A stretch of 64,000 nucleotides of DNA from Sinonovacula constricta (GCA_007844125.1 CM017571.1:26908954-26972953); one strand, 5' to 3'. Shown: positions 50,835-61,820, counted from the stretch's first letter. The notes: generated from the letters alone by a model not told the origin. Program-made: numbers and translations.

Positions 50835-51056
50835 CCGTGAAACCACATAACTGCCATATAGCCTCTGCCATGGAACATGAAATGTTGAAGGTTGGGGTTC
50901 AATTCCCAGTCGTAATTCATTGTGTTTGCGCAACAGCATTTAATTGACATTTAACCATTGTCGCTGTCAAATAAAGCTTTAAGGTATCTGAATGCGTAGT
51001 GATACAGTGTTGGTCTTTGATTTCCTGAGACTGTGGGTTTAATTCTCAGTCGGATA
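50835..51056 (+). mobile_element. Two adjacent tRNA-like SINE fragments
   Basis: The first fragment has a B-box-like GGTTCAATTCC at 50896-50906 followed by CAGTCG. The second has GCGTAGTGATACAGTG (about 50994-51009, A-box-like) and GGTTTAATTCTCAGTCGG (from 51036). The shared form TTCAATTCCCAGTCG / TTTAATTCTCAGTCG about 140 bp apart suggests two diverged copies of one element in direct orientation. No tails or target duplications were identified. Confidence 0.45.
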
Positions 51057-51734
51057 TAACTGTTTTTTATTATGAAATGTTTATAACCATAGAAATCTAT
51101 CATTTATAAACTACGTGTCTATTTTGTATTACACATTTCTTAGCCAGAATAAGTTATATAAAGAAAATGAGTAATGTGTATACATGTACATGTATTACGA
51201 GATCCATCATTCAATCAGTATGATCCAAACTTTGATGCAACGAGAAATCTACATTAACGTGACTTCAAACGGAGGGAGTTTGGTGTTTGGTTGTTAGAAA
51301 AAGTTACGGTTAATTCAATTACATGCTCTTAATGTTCCGAGTTTATCGCGTAGACAAATCGAGAACATCAATTTAGATTTTTGTCGACAGTCTGCTCCGT
51401 GTTTTTTTTTTCAAGCCTGTGTATTCGTCTAAATGTTCAACCTGTTCATGTTGTCAATCGCCTAACACATAGATGTAGCTGATGAGAATGGCTGACATAC
51501 TTTGTAGTTTTGTCACAACTTCTCGACATTACCGGGCATGTTTATTTTGCTGAAATGACCGAGCTCATCCGAATCTAATCGGTATCTAATCGGTATTTTC
51601 CGCGAAACTTTGTGTGTGTTCTGTTCTAAATAAAACATGTAATTATAAATATTTTTATAGATAAAGTTTTAAAGGGGATAGTCACAAATAATTCGCCAAC
51701 AAAACACAAAACAGCAAAAGCTACTTAAGCTTTA

Positions 51735-51800
51735 TACAGGTTTCGAATCCACAGCCTAAGGGATGAGAGCACACTTGCCACTTGTCCATGACAACGAAAG
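51735..51800 (-). mobile_element. tRNA-like fragment, minus strand
   Basis: On the minus strand, GTGGCAAGTGTGCTCTCATC is followed by GGATTCGAAACC, which resembles a B box at about the right distance. It is probably another SINE-head remnant. The evidence is motif-level only. Confidence 0.35.
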
Positions 51801-52785
51801 TAAAATATTAAGCTGTTTAAATTTTCTTTTATATGTGGAATTTTAACACGTTTCTGACAGTAAGTAACATTTTATTAATTATGTTCATGTTGAACCGTGA
51901 CTCGAATCTCTAATGACTGACGATAAATGTCGATAAGAAAATTTGACAATTGTACCAGAGTGGCTTTAGTGCGAATCTAACTTTATATTAATAACAATAT
52001 GCGGGTCTTTTAACGATGCAAGATGCCACTACGTACCATAAAAATGTTGTGCAGTTCAGTACTCAAATTGAGAGAAGAAATGAAATGTGTTGTTACGTTC
52101 AAGACAAATGCTTAATGGTGAGGAATTTTCAAATGAAAAGTAGTGTAAATTTTCCAAAAACCTCTTGAAAATGAATGTGATGGTGTACGACATAGTTTAT
52201 GATAATTATAATATACTGAGTCATTTACATAGTATATGGGACATTTAATACAGCAACTGATATATTTTTGTCTCTATAAATTGAAATTGGTTTATTGGCA
52301 AATAAAAATGATTTATATCTCTACGACATTTTGACCAAGTAGAGATTATAGATATCCATAGAAATGCCGTGTGAAAATTACGATGACCTATTTTTTTTCA
52401 TAATTTGGGCAGACCCATAAATTGTATATATAAAAGAGAGTCAATCTAATTAAAAAGCAAATATTACCGTTCAACACTTTGATCTGTGATGCGCGCTATC
52501 TTCAATACAAACGACAGCGAAACATTAATATCTGAAACGTCCCTGGGACGACAACTTTCTTTATACTGGTGCTATCCATAAGAGTTGTATTTACTATTTT
52601 GATATAATTATTTGCTAAACGTGGCCATAGAGTCACAGCGTTTTGTAATCAGGTATTCTGGTAACTGAAAACAAACGATGTTTAATATTTTGCTGCATTT
52701 GTGCCATTTAGCAACATGTTATTTCTACAGAATGTGTATCAAGGTCTTTGTGGTTTTGGCTGCCATTTTGCTGTTGCTACTTTCG
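51801..52785. other. Intron sequence, nothing recognised
   Basis: AT-rich sequence with no recognised gene or element. Confidence 0.45.
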
Positions 52786-52818
52786 CCCCCGCCCCCCGCC
52801 CCACTCGCCCCACTACCC
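52786..52818 (-). other. G-quadruplex candidate on the minus strand
   Basis: The + strand has C-runs of 5, 6, 4, 4 and 3 in a 33-bp stretch (CCCCCGCCCCCCGCCCC, then ACTCGCCCC and ACTACCC). The complementary strand therefore has at least four G-runs with loops of 1-4 nt, which fits a quadruplex motif. It is conspicuous in an otherwise AT-rich intron. Confidence 0.7.
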
Positions 52819-53416
52819 ATATTACCGTAGAGGCCAATTTCGGAAAAATAAACTAGCCGAGGCGATCCGAATGTAACAGACCTTTTCACCGTCTTATGCA
52901 TTTGCCAACGTCTCATTTGTTAAAGTAGTTCCATCCTTATAACGCATCACTATTGTGGTGTGTAATCAATAATGAACGTTGTGATGTTTCCTTTAATGTT
53001 CTCTTTTGTGAAATACTTTAACCATAAATGCTGTAAATCATCTTCATTTTTTTCTTTAACTTGCTGATTTTACTTAATCACAAGCATTTCGTCGCTCAAC
53101 GTCTTAGATTTTTCAAATATGTGTTTTTAATATCATGATTGATGGAATCGATTAAAATTGTCGTCAGATGTTGTTTTTGCTACAATAATCAGTCAATGAT
53201 TGTTTAATATCAATCGCTTATCACTTCAAAGTCATAAATCATTTTTGAAAGGCGTTGGTTTCTTATTAACAGCATACCTCGTGGTCTTATGCGTTTCTTT
53301 ACATAACTGATATGACTCATACGACATTTAACATTCTACAACGCTTTAAAATAGGCATTGGAATAATAAAAACCCCGTAACCCCAAACCATTTCATGTAT
53401 TCATCTAAGTGTAAAT
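52819..53416. other. Intron sequence, nothing recognised
   Basis: No gene, RNA or repeat was recognised. Confidence 0.45.
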
Positions 53417-53887
53417 TTAATTGTAATTGTATGGTATACGCACATTATGATATGAGGATGTGAGACGACTAGTCGGATATAATAGAATGAATCAGACACA
53501 AAGTGATTCGTTACATCAACAATATTGTAGACATAACTGATAGCGAAAAAAACAAACAACAACCTCTAAATGTTTATTCTTATCAAATCTATAAATAAGC
53601 ACAATAGTGACCTCTCCTCAAAATAAATATCGACGTCAGAAAAAATTACCCGAAAGGCGATATGACGTGATTGCAAAAGTAAGTTGTCACGTGTTTTTTT
53701 TTAGAAATTAAAATAACTATCTAAGCAGCGTGGCTCAGATAGAAAATACCTGTGTGCAATGACGAGTGGGAATTTATGCTTCACTGTTCACACAGACCTG
53801 GGGCATCAGTGAACAGCATTTTTCAGGCAACAATGGTTTATTTGGTATCTAAGAAAAATGGTCCAAACTGTCGGATACCATATTTAA
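53417..53887 (+). mobile_element. MITE-like element, copy C
   Basis: The right end reads CTGTCGGATACCATAT followed by TTAA (53884-53887). Its reverse complement matches the family terminus. The left end is less certain: TTAA at 53417-53420, followed shortly by ATGGTATAC, lies where the spacing of copy B predicts it. Internal blocks shared with copies A and B include ATAAATATCGACGTCAG, CGTGATTGCAAAAGTAAG, TTGTCACGTG, CAGCGTGGCTCAGATAG and GCTTCACTGTTCACACAGAC. The element is about 463 bp and shows no coding potential. Confidence 0.75.
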
Positions 53888-53994
53888 CAGCCGTTATTTT
53901 CCAATTCCTAAAAAAGAAATATACCACATTTTCATTTAAAGCCACCAACGCCTCGAAGTTTAGCTGGAATATTTTCAAACATTGGGTGGGGCCG

Positions 53995-54085
53995 AGACTT
54001 AACCCACAGTAAGGGACTAAGGGTTATACCTCAGCGACTTGAACCTTTGACCAAAGTGCTAAAACCTCAACCTATCCACTTTAAT
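53995..54085 (-). mobile_element. tRNA-like fragment, minus strand
   Basis: The minus strand reads GGATAGGTTGAGGTTTTAGC, then AGGTTCAAGTCGC, resembling an A-like region and a B box (GGTTCAAGTC). It is probably a SINE remnant just downstream of MITE copy C. Limits and family are uncertain. Confidence 0.35.
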
Positions 54086-54089
54086 TTAT

Positions 54090-56238
54090 ATTTCATGTAC
54101 TTTTTTCTTCATGAACGACCGAATGTTCCCTATGATATCAGTTTTTTGTTAACGAGTTTATAAAAAGTTGCTTTCATTTCTTACTATGTCGATCGTGACG
54201 TTTTTTGTTTATTTCGTCTTGCTTCAACACGAAGATCGAACATACTTAATCAGTTGTACTTTGATAAAGCTCATATAACAGTTAAAGTACTGTTGGCTAT
54301 TTTCTTTTTTTACCTCTTGAAGTAAAATCTTATCAGTATTATGAATCCTTGGCCCTCGTTCTTCCTAAGTGGCCAAACGTAACAAGGACTTTTATCAGAC
54401 AGCCTATTGTCCGGTGGCTTTTGTGAAATATATCAAAATATAAGAAAAGAGCACGTTCCTGTATGATTTACAACAAAGATAACGACCCTTGAAAGGGTCA
54501 ACGCCCTCTTTCGCCCATTTATAAGGCCGGATTCAACAAAAAACGTATCTTTAATCAAATAAACGACCGACTAATTAGCGTTAATAAAAGTTAATAATAA
54601 ACAGGCATCCAGGCACGTTAAATAACATTTTAGTTATCATGATTGTAAATGGTGGAGATACGGGGCCGATTTTTTTGGAGAGCAGAGGTAGCTGATTAGA
54701 TAGTTTGTCGGGTAGAATTGGTCGAGGATTTTCAAATTGCAAATAGTTTCTGGTATACGTTCAAGGCTCGGTTCCTTAGCAGTTGACCAGATAAAATGAT
54801 ATAGATCGTTTTGCTGTTGTCCTATTGTATATATGTTTGGGGGTTGATATGTATACGTTATATTATATTCCTGGTTGAAATGCTTGTGACGTCAAAGTCA
54901 GTATGGACTTATCCAAGATTCACGTGTTGAGGTTACGAAGGCAGTTGGCTCCGAAACAACAAAGGGTCCAACAAATGTTTTAGAGCACGTGCCTGGCGTG
55001 CGTGCTTTTTATTGGCTGTATGAGATGCGGAAGTCCGATGCTTAATGGTCATTTAATGGGATATATAACAGACAATACATGTTGCCTAAGAACAGTTTAA
55101 TCGGATTTTTAACACTCTGCGATTATTTCAACATTATAAGCATTGTTAAGGATCGTTTAATCAACGTTCAGTTAAAATATAAACTATATAACCCATCTAT
55201 TTGTCTGTTCCTTTAACTGTATCTTCAAAATTCCATGTCTCACAATAATTGTGATCGTTTTGATTTTAAATAATTGTTATTTGTTCAAACTGCTTACTTG
55301 CATAAGTATGGCAGTAAAAGTACACCGTTGGTGTACATTCGATTGTGTCATATCTTCCAGGTGGGTAGCTGAATCCGTTTAACTTTTGTCGATTGAAATA
55401 TTGTTTATGAGATCAGAATTTATACTAACCTTAAGCTTTAAAGTCACATATTATCCGAAAACTAAAATACTATATCTGTCGTATCTTAGCATAAGTATTA
55501 AGTTCAAAAATAAGCATCGCCCAACCCCAACCAATGACACACTAAATAGGCATCCCCAGACTCTTGCCTCTTTGCTGAATTCTATTCCTTCATACGGGCA
55601 CTTTTCTTTATCTTTAATTAGCTTATGTTCATATTCAAACATAACTAGTAAATTTCTGATAACATTCTTCCCTCATTTACCATATGTTGGAAAAATCCTA
55701 CAAAGATCTACAGATTTTACCTTAGATTGCCAAGAAACAGAAATAAAATACTCTCATCATCGTTTGATAACGACCGTCATTATTCTGAATATATTTCCGA
55801 ATAATATATTGCGTACAAAGCATACATCACTTCATACCAGACATGGGTTACGTAAAAGTATGAAAATGAAACAAAAAAGTATCATTCCGAGATATGGTAA
55901 TTAAACAATAATGAGTCATATAAAACGACAATAAAGAGGAAAAATCTGAATTAGAGAGTCTGGGCACGTGAAAAAATAAAAAAGGCCAAAAAAGTCTAAA
56001 TAAATCTAATTCTGGAGCAATTTAGATTTATTACAAAAGCTTTAACAGGTGTTACGAAATGGTTCTTGAAAGACGAAAACTGATAAAAAGGTTTAGTAAA
56101 AGATAGGGAGGACGTTGAGCGAAACCGTGTAATTGTGCCTGAGGAAGACTTCGTGTTGGTAGAAACACCAGCAACAGAAATATCACCAACAACTATAGAA
56201 ACACCAGCAATAGAAGTCTTTTAAGGTTTCCAGTAGTT
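54090..56238. other. Intron sequence, no supported gene
   Basis: A 170-codon open frame can be read at about 55390-55904 on the + strand. It has no ATG at its beginning, no recognisable domain, and amino-acid content typical of AT-rich noise (Ile, Ser, Asn, Lys, Tyr). I do not call it a gene. Confidence 0.4.
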
Positions 56239-56610
56239 TAGTGAAAGTGGAAGTAGTAGTTGTAGTTGTAGTGCTGATGTTAGTAATTATAGTAGTAGTA
56301 GTAGTGGTAGTAGTAGAAGTAGAAGTAATAATAGAATTAGTAGTCGTGGTCGACGTCGTAGTAGTTGTAGTAGAAGTAGTGGTAGTGTTAGTAGAAGTAG
56401 TAGTAGAAGTATTAGAAGTGGTAGTGGTAGTAGTAGTAGTAGTAGAAGTAGTAGTAGTAGTAGTAGTGGTAGTAGTAGTAGAACTAATAATAGTATTAGT
56501 AGTCGTGGTCGACGTCGTCGTAGTAGTAGTAGAAGTAGTGGTAGTATTAGTCTTCGTAGAAGTGGAAGTATTAGTAGTGGTAGTGGTAGTAGTAGTAGTA
56601 GTAGTAGTAG

Positions 56611-56674
<64 letters not shown>

Positions 56675-56940
56675 AAGTAGTAGTAGTAGTGGTAGTAGTA
56701 GTAGAAGTAGAAGTTATAATAGTATTAGTAGTCGTGGTCGACGTCGTCGTCGTAGTAGTAGAAGTAGTAGTAGTAGTAGTAGTATAAGTAGTAGTAGTAT
56801 TAGTATTAGTAGTAGTAGTAGAAAGATTTGTAGTAGAGGTAGTAGTTGTAGTAATAAGGTAGTTGTAGTAGTCGTTGTTGTAGTAGTAGCAATAGTTGTA
56901 GTTATTGTAGATGCAACAACAGCAGAAGTAGTAGTCGTAA
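56239..56940. repeat. AGT-type trinucleotide block 4, with GTCGAC islands
   Basis: A 700-bp AGT-based tract with AGA, GGT, ATT and TGT variants. It is interrupted three times by a non-AGT island, GTCGTGGTCGACGTCG, at 56343, 56502 and 56731. The islands show that longer segments (159 and 229 bp) were duplicated within the microsatellite. Open frames on both strands (poly-Val, poly-Ser, poly-Thr) are artefacts. Confidence 0.92.
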
Positions 56941-57468
56941 TTTTTGTAACGGTTCAGACAAATGAATTCAGGGATATATAATATATAAAACGAAAGAAAA
57001 CACCTACAATTAGAAGAACACATATTGGCCGTTAACAACGTGTACAGTGTAGCAGTGTAGTTGCTGATTATGTGCTGATTTGCGTACCACTACTTTTTAT
57101 CTATTGAAGTGTTAAACGTGAGTCAATATACGTTATGCGTTTGATTCCAGCCCTGATGTTTGTCTCCAAATTAAACACGTGTTTGATATCTTGTTTCCCG
57201 GGGGCATACTTTAAAACTAAAGTGATTGCAAAGAAATCTTTGATCTTTGATGAAATGGCGAGTTTTTTCATTCTTTTTGACATATTAAGTAAACAGCTGA
57301 AGTTAAATTCATCGCACTTGTAGATCTTAAACTGGAGAAATTTACTACCTGTACACAATAAACGATTAGATCTACAAGTGTTTTGGTGTTTTAGACCACA
57401 TTGACAGAAAAGTGCACATTTAGTCGCAAATATGAATATGAAGGTTGTAGGGTAGATCTTTGCTTCAA
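56941..57468. other. Intron sequence, nothing recognised
   Basis: Short frames only. No element was recognised. Confidence 0.4.
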
Positions 57469-57541
57469 TGACGACAATGACGATGACGACGACTACTACT
57501 ACTACTACTACTACTACGACGACGACGACGACGACGACGAC

Positions 57542-57572
<31 letters not shown>
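57469..57572. repeat. Compound GAC/TAC/GAC/GAT trinucleotide array
   Basis: Consecutive blocks of GAC, TAC (ACT), GAC and GAT units, about 35 triplets in all. They look like successive point variants of one expanding triplet. The + strand frame reads as Asp/Tyr-rich low complexity and is not a gene. Confidence 0.92.
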
Positions 57573-58156
57573 GTTGGTACTGGTGGTGATATTCATAATG
57601 TATTATGTGTATACATGTTTTTTACAGTTTTTTTCCCTCATAAGCAATGCTCTGATAAAACTTTGACACCTACCGAAAATGACAGTCAACTCTCTCCGCT
57701 CCAGTCCGCAAATTAGTTAAATCTCCCCCGGCCCGAAAGGCCCTTTTGACAATTTTCACCCAATTTCCCCTTATTTTGAGGCTTATTTTGAGGATAACTT
57801 GACATTTAAAGATTAACAAACCGCCGAGTTAAGTGGTCACGCTTTTAAAAATTTGCATAAATTTCTGTTTATTCCCGTTTCTGCCCTGCTCGTATTTGAT
57901 TTCTTGCAATCCTACTAGCGTTTATTTTGTGTAAGCAAATGTTGCAAGCCTAGGCTCGTTTAGTTTGAATTAAGTGTATGTTTGATTTGTATAAAGATCA
58001 ACTTAAAATTTCATTCTGAAAGATGAAAACAACTTATATACTGTTTACATCAGCAGAGTAACTATACAATTTAATAATATTTTTGCTTGAAATATAGCGC
58101 TCAAAGATTCGTATTGAACATGTGCGTGTCTTTCCAACTTGCACGTTAGCAAGCAC
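57573..58156. other. Intron sequence, nothing recognised
   Basis: Includes a small GC-richer patch, TCCCCCGGCCCGAAAGGCCC, at about 57723-57742. No gene was recognised. Confidence 0.4.
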
Positions 58157-58224
58157 CAACTACCACCACCACCACCACAACCTCCACCTCCACCATCATC
58201 ACCACCATCATCACTACTACCACC
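58157..58224. repeat. CAC/CAT trinucleotide run near exon 2 acceptor
   Basis: An imperfect (CAC)n/(CAT)n tract ending about 160 bp upstream of the phospholipase exon 2 acceptor. A pyrimidine-rich stretch at 58345-58380 then forms the acceptor region. Confidence 0.85.
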
Positions 58225-58385
58225 ATTTACAGCAACTAAATACAACCTAAATCATGTATTGTTATTGTTGTTATATTTCCTTTCGTGTTTGCTTTTATTT
58301 CATGACACTGTCTTTTGCACGTCGCATATTTTGAATCTCAAATTACTGTTGGCTTACTTTTACTTTTATCTTTTATGTATTCCAG

Positions 58386-58809
58386 ATTTCGCGGCTGCCT
58401 CCGAAAATCAGAATCCACGATGGCGAACATGATAGGCAAGATCTACTTCAATATCTTGGGTAGCAAGTGTTTCGTGTTCGAGGAGCAGCAGATATGTATG
58501 GAGCGTGCCTGGTGGGGTGGATGTCAAAGGTATGAAACCAAGGCCACCGGAACCATTCGTACCCAGGTGTCCTTCTGCGAAGAAGCCGAGAAAGCTATGC
58601 AGACAAAAGCGGCTGTATCCGGCACTGATGACGCAGAAGGCGAACAAGCTACGTCGGATTCTGAGCCACACAAGACGCCAGTAGATAAATCGGAAGCTGT
58701 GAAGACACATAAGGATAAGATTAAATCAAAGGCAGAGAAGGCAAAATCTTTGGAAGACGCAGCAACTGCAGAGAACTTGACAGAACTAAAGGATCTAAAT
58801 ATGCCATAA
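58386..58809 (+). CDS. Group III phospholipase A2-like, exon 2 (terminal)
   Basis: Completes the exon 1 product, giving about 472 residues in total. After the split Arg332 it begins F-R-G-C-L (Cys336). The conserved G-K-I-Y-F-N block follows at 349-354 and then Cys360. Both features are typical of the C-terminal half of group III PLA2 domains, where these cysteines form disulfides. W-W-G-G-C at 374-378 is the last recognisable domain part. From about 395 on the chain is a low-complexity Lys/Glu/Ala tail ending N-M-P before TAA (58807-58809). That tail has no partner I recognise and may be a disordered or helical extension. The acceptor TTCCAG is in frame and phase 2, matching exon 1. An ATG upstream in the same frame at about 58315 lies in the intron and is not a start. 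Confidence 0.88.
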
Positions 58810-59103
58810 CTTTTAAGATATTCGAAGGACTGTTCAATACAGAAAATAGTTTTGAGCTCGGTTTTGGATTATTTTACATTAACAACTTGTTAAGTTGTGA
58901 GCTTACATATATTCTAAGCCGAAACATCTTTGTAGAATGTCTAAGACGCGAAGAGTTTGAGACTATTCGGTTGAGAAGTGATGCATTTGCTTGTGAAAGT
59001 TCTAGCAGGCAAATCAATATCATAAAGTACAATTATCATGATAAGTGAGTCAAAACACAAGTGATTGAACAAATTGACTCAAAAGTTGATTAGAAGTGTG
59101 CAA

Positions 59104-59109
59104 AATAAA
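59104..59109 (+). terminator. Candidate poly(A) signal for the phospholipase
   Basis: An AATAAA hexamer about 295 nt after the stop codon, in AT-rich sequence. This is a sensible 3' UTR length, but the cleavage site was not verified and other AATAAA strings occur in the region. Confidence 0.5.
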
Positions 59110-60789
59110 CAAAGCAAAAACAGAACAAGTGTTCGCGATTTTGTGCAAGACATAAAACATTTTGGTGCATTAACTTGTTTAAGAATTTCTTCGATGATTT
59201 GATCATTATGCAAAACAGCGTAACATTGATTGGCTGTATGTCGCTCTTATCTGGTTACATGATCTGTTCAAAAGTGTACAAGACGATATCCAAAGAATGT
59301 CTTGAGCTGCGATCACGTCAAGACGTGAACAAGCTGTTGCATCTAACTTGTATCTCACCTTAGTGTGCGAAAAATTGCAACTTTTTTAGCAAAATGTAAA
59401 TTGATCGAGTCGAAAAGTAGCGAATATAATGCTAAGAAGTTTAGAAAAGTGTAAATGATCTTGTACTATGTCAACTTGAGAAACTTGAACTTTTGACAAA
59501 TTTCTCGTAAGTAAATTCTTACCGCACTAGATATGTTCGAATTACGAACAAATGAAAGCCTTTCAAATCAATTGTTGCTTTGATGTGACTGATTTCATAT
59601 ATTGCATTTCAGGGATTTTGCCTTTTGTTAGAAGTGTTAGCAATTATTATGAATTGTTAAAATACGCGTGGCTAAATGGGGAGTAGTGCCAGTAATTATG
59701 GGTTTCACATTGTACCTTTGTTTACTTAAACGATCGATGTTGTGAACGTTTTATTGTATATTCCTGTTGAGTTCATAAAGGATATAGAATTTAGTAGTTA
59801 AACACAGTACCTGTTGTAAAATCTGTACGGGTTAACGAGTTGTTAACGTTAACCTACTGTAGATTTCTTAGAGAGCATGTTAACTTAAGCTGATTCTATT
59901 GAAAATAACAGACAGTGCATACGTATAAATTGGGGCTACAGAAGCTAGTTTTATTGATGCTAATTAGAAAATAATTCTACCCCCAATGACAATGATACAT
60001 ATATGTTACATTTTCTCTTGTTGTGTCAGTCTATATACAAGTAATTGTCGTGACAGTTTGATTTTGCCTTAACAGTGATTCAAAAGCAATTATTATTATA
60101 ATAGACACGTGGTAGCAAATACTGTTGCGACCTTTTTTTGATATTGCCAAAAACAAACAAAACAACAACACAAACAACAACACCGCCTTTAAACAGTTTT
60201 TAAGTTTATCATCTTTTGTATTGTGCCTAAAGTTCAAAAGGACATTGTGTTCGTCTTAAGTAACATGTCAAATCTTGAAGACGATACATCATAGAATCCA
60301 TTCGATATGTGACTCTACTGCTTTCCATCTTAATATTGTCAACTAAATTGAACATTTTCTTTAAGAATATGCAATTAAAGATTTTTTTATTGTTTTCATA
60401 TTTTTCGTGGGTGTTGTTTCTTTCTTTACCAGACACAACTAAACAATTGGAAAATCCCATACATGTTGATTGAAATTGTAACTTAAATGATATAAGCATA
60501 TAACGCAGGGACATCAAACATCAAACAACAAACTTTATTAAAATCGACCATATTTTTGCCATCAACGGCTCACATTTACTCAATTACTTCTGTCAATTCT
60601 TGCTGAAATGTGTTCAAGTTATTCTCCGGTAAACGACAAGAAGTTTGCGTCCTATCATACTAGCCAGCAAATTAAAGCATCTGTCCAATGTTGTAGTGCG
60701 GGTTGCATTGATATAGCGCCGTTTAAAGTACTACATCCAGACTGGCATTGATCAAGTACCGTCAAAATATCATAGTTCGATTTGCTTTG
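59110..60789. other. Intergenic, nothing recognised
   Basis: AT-rich sequence downstream of the phospholipase. Frames under 100 codons only, with no recognised family. Confidence 0.45.

Positions 60790-60823
<34 letters not shown>
60790..60823. repeat. (TA)n microsatellite
   Basis: An AT dinucleotide run of about 34 bp with one TTT interruption. Confidence 0.9.
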
Positions 60824-61560
60824 CCCCCACGGACTACTTGTATTATCAATATAAAAACATTTATTTGGAACGACTATAATTTTTGTATCGCACATTTACC
60901 CGTCGACTATTTAATTTTAGTATAAATTCGTGCTGATATAAAACTTGTTTCTTTTCCGGTACGTAAAAAGTTACGTATCTTAGTACAAAATATGTGATAT
61001 AGCGTGATTTGTATTTATAAGCGCCGTTTAATGTATTGCGCAAAATATGGTGATATAGTGCCATATAAACTAGTCCATGCATATGGCGTTGCTTCCTGTT
61101 CCAATTTCATATTTCGAAACTTTGTTTTTAAATCACTACAGGCGGATTAAAAATTCCCATTGCTTATATCAATCACGATTTCACATTAACACGAACATAC
61201 TTGAAATGAAAGTTAACTTAAATGATTTATCAACAAATCATATAGAAAATATATACCGTCCATTTATTAATTTTATTAATTTGACTATTTGTTCTTTGAA
61301 CTGCATGTAAAATTAAGCCAATATTCCGCGTTATTGAATCTAAATCAATACAGTGTTCATTATCTTAATATTAAAACATCTTAACGTTTTTATGTATAGG
61401 TGTATTTTCGAATGTATACTATGACAAGAAAAAAATCGGATTATAAGTAAGCGCTTGTGGGACTCGAAATAATGGCCCCAATCACATGAATGATTCAATT
61501 GTTATTTATTTGCATAACTAATAAGAAAAATAAGGATGATTTACAGGCATTTATGTGTGC
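60824..61560. other. Intergenic with scattered short similarity
   Basis: Phrases such as GATATAGCGCCGTTTAAAG (near 60710) and variants near 61000-61065 recur. They hint at a decayed dispersed or tandem repeat too diverged to delimit. No gene was recognised. Confidence 0.35.
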
Positions 61561-61574
61561 AGAAAGTTTAAGTC

Positions 61575-61820
61575 TGATCCGAACACACACGAATGGTCCC
61601 GAAATATGTCGGAAGATACCGACATATGCCGAAATCCGTCGATAGTTGGTTAAATCGCTGTAGGGATGTTTTAAGTCTTCAGTAGTGTGAGTCTCAAAGC
61701 AAACCCACACAGTGTAAGTGTGTTCCGTAAACTCACAAATGGCTATGAAATATGTCAGAAGATACTGAAGATGCGGAATATAGCCAATGTCATAAAGATA
61801 TTTTAGCTCTTTAAAAATCC
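61575..61820. repeat. Diverged tandem duplication, ~146-bp period
   Basis: GAAATATGTCGGAAGATACC at 61601 and GAAATATGTCAGAAGATACT at 61747 begin two related segments, each followed by similar TTTTA-rich text. The first copy also has a perfect inverted repeat ATATGTCGG/CCGACATAT with a 6-nt spacer (61603-61626). The second copy has lost it. Confidence 0.55.

Larger units (their letters stand above)
34765..58385 (+). other. 23.6-kb phase-2 intron of the phospholipase gene
   Basis: The donor GTGAGT is at 34765 and the acceptor is TTCCAG ending at 58385. The split Arg codon (AG/A) joins the C-D-C-D-containing end of exon 1 directly to the F-R-G-C-L block of exon 2. These blocks are adjacent in group III PLA2 domains, so no coding exon need be missing. 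The intron is filled with repeats: a 60-bp tandem array, MITE-like copies, SINE fragments and trinucleotide runs. No nested gene was recognised. Confidence 0.85.

Noticed and set aside
55386..55904. 172-codon open frame as a nested gene in the intron
   Set aside because: It starts at a non-ATG codon, has no recognisable domain and the amino-acid make-up of AT-rich noise. It is unsupported without transcript evidence.
58315..58385. ATG at 58315 as the start of a separate protein in the exon 2 frame
   Set aside because: The segment 58315-58385 is a pyrimidine-rich intron end with a TTCCAG acceptor. The homology to phospholipase begins exactly after it.
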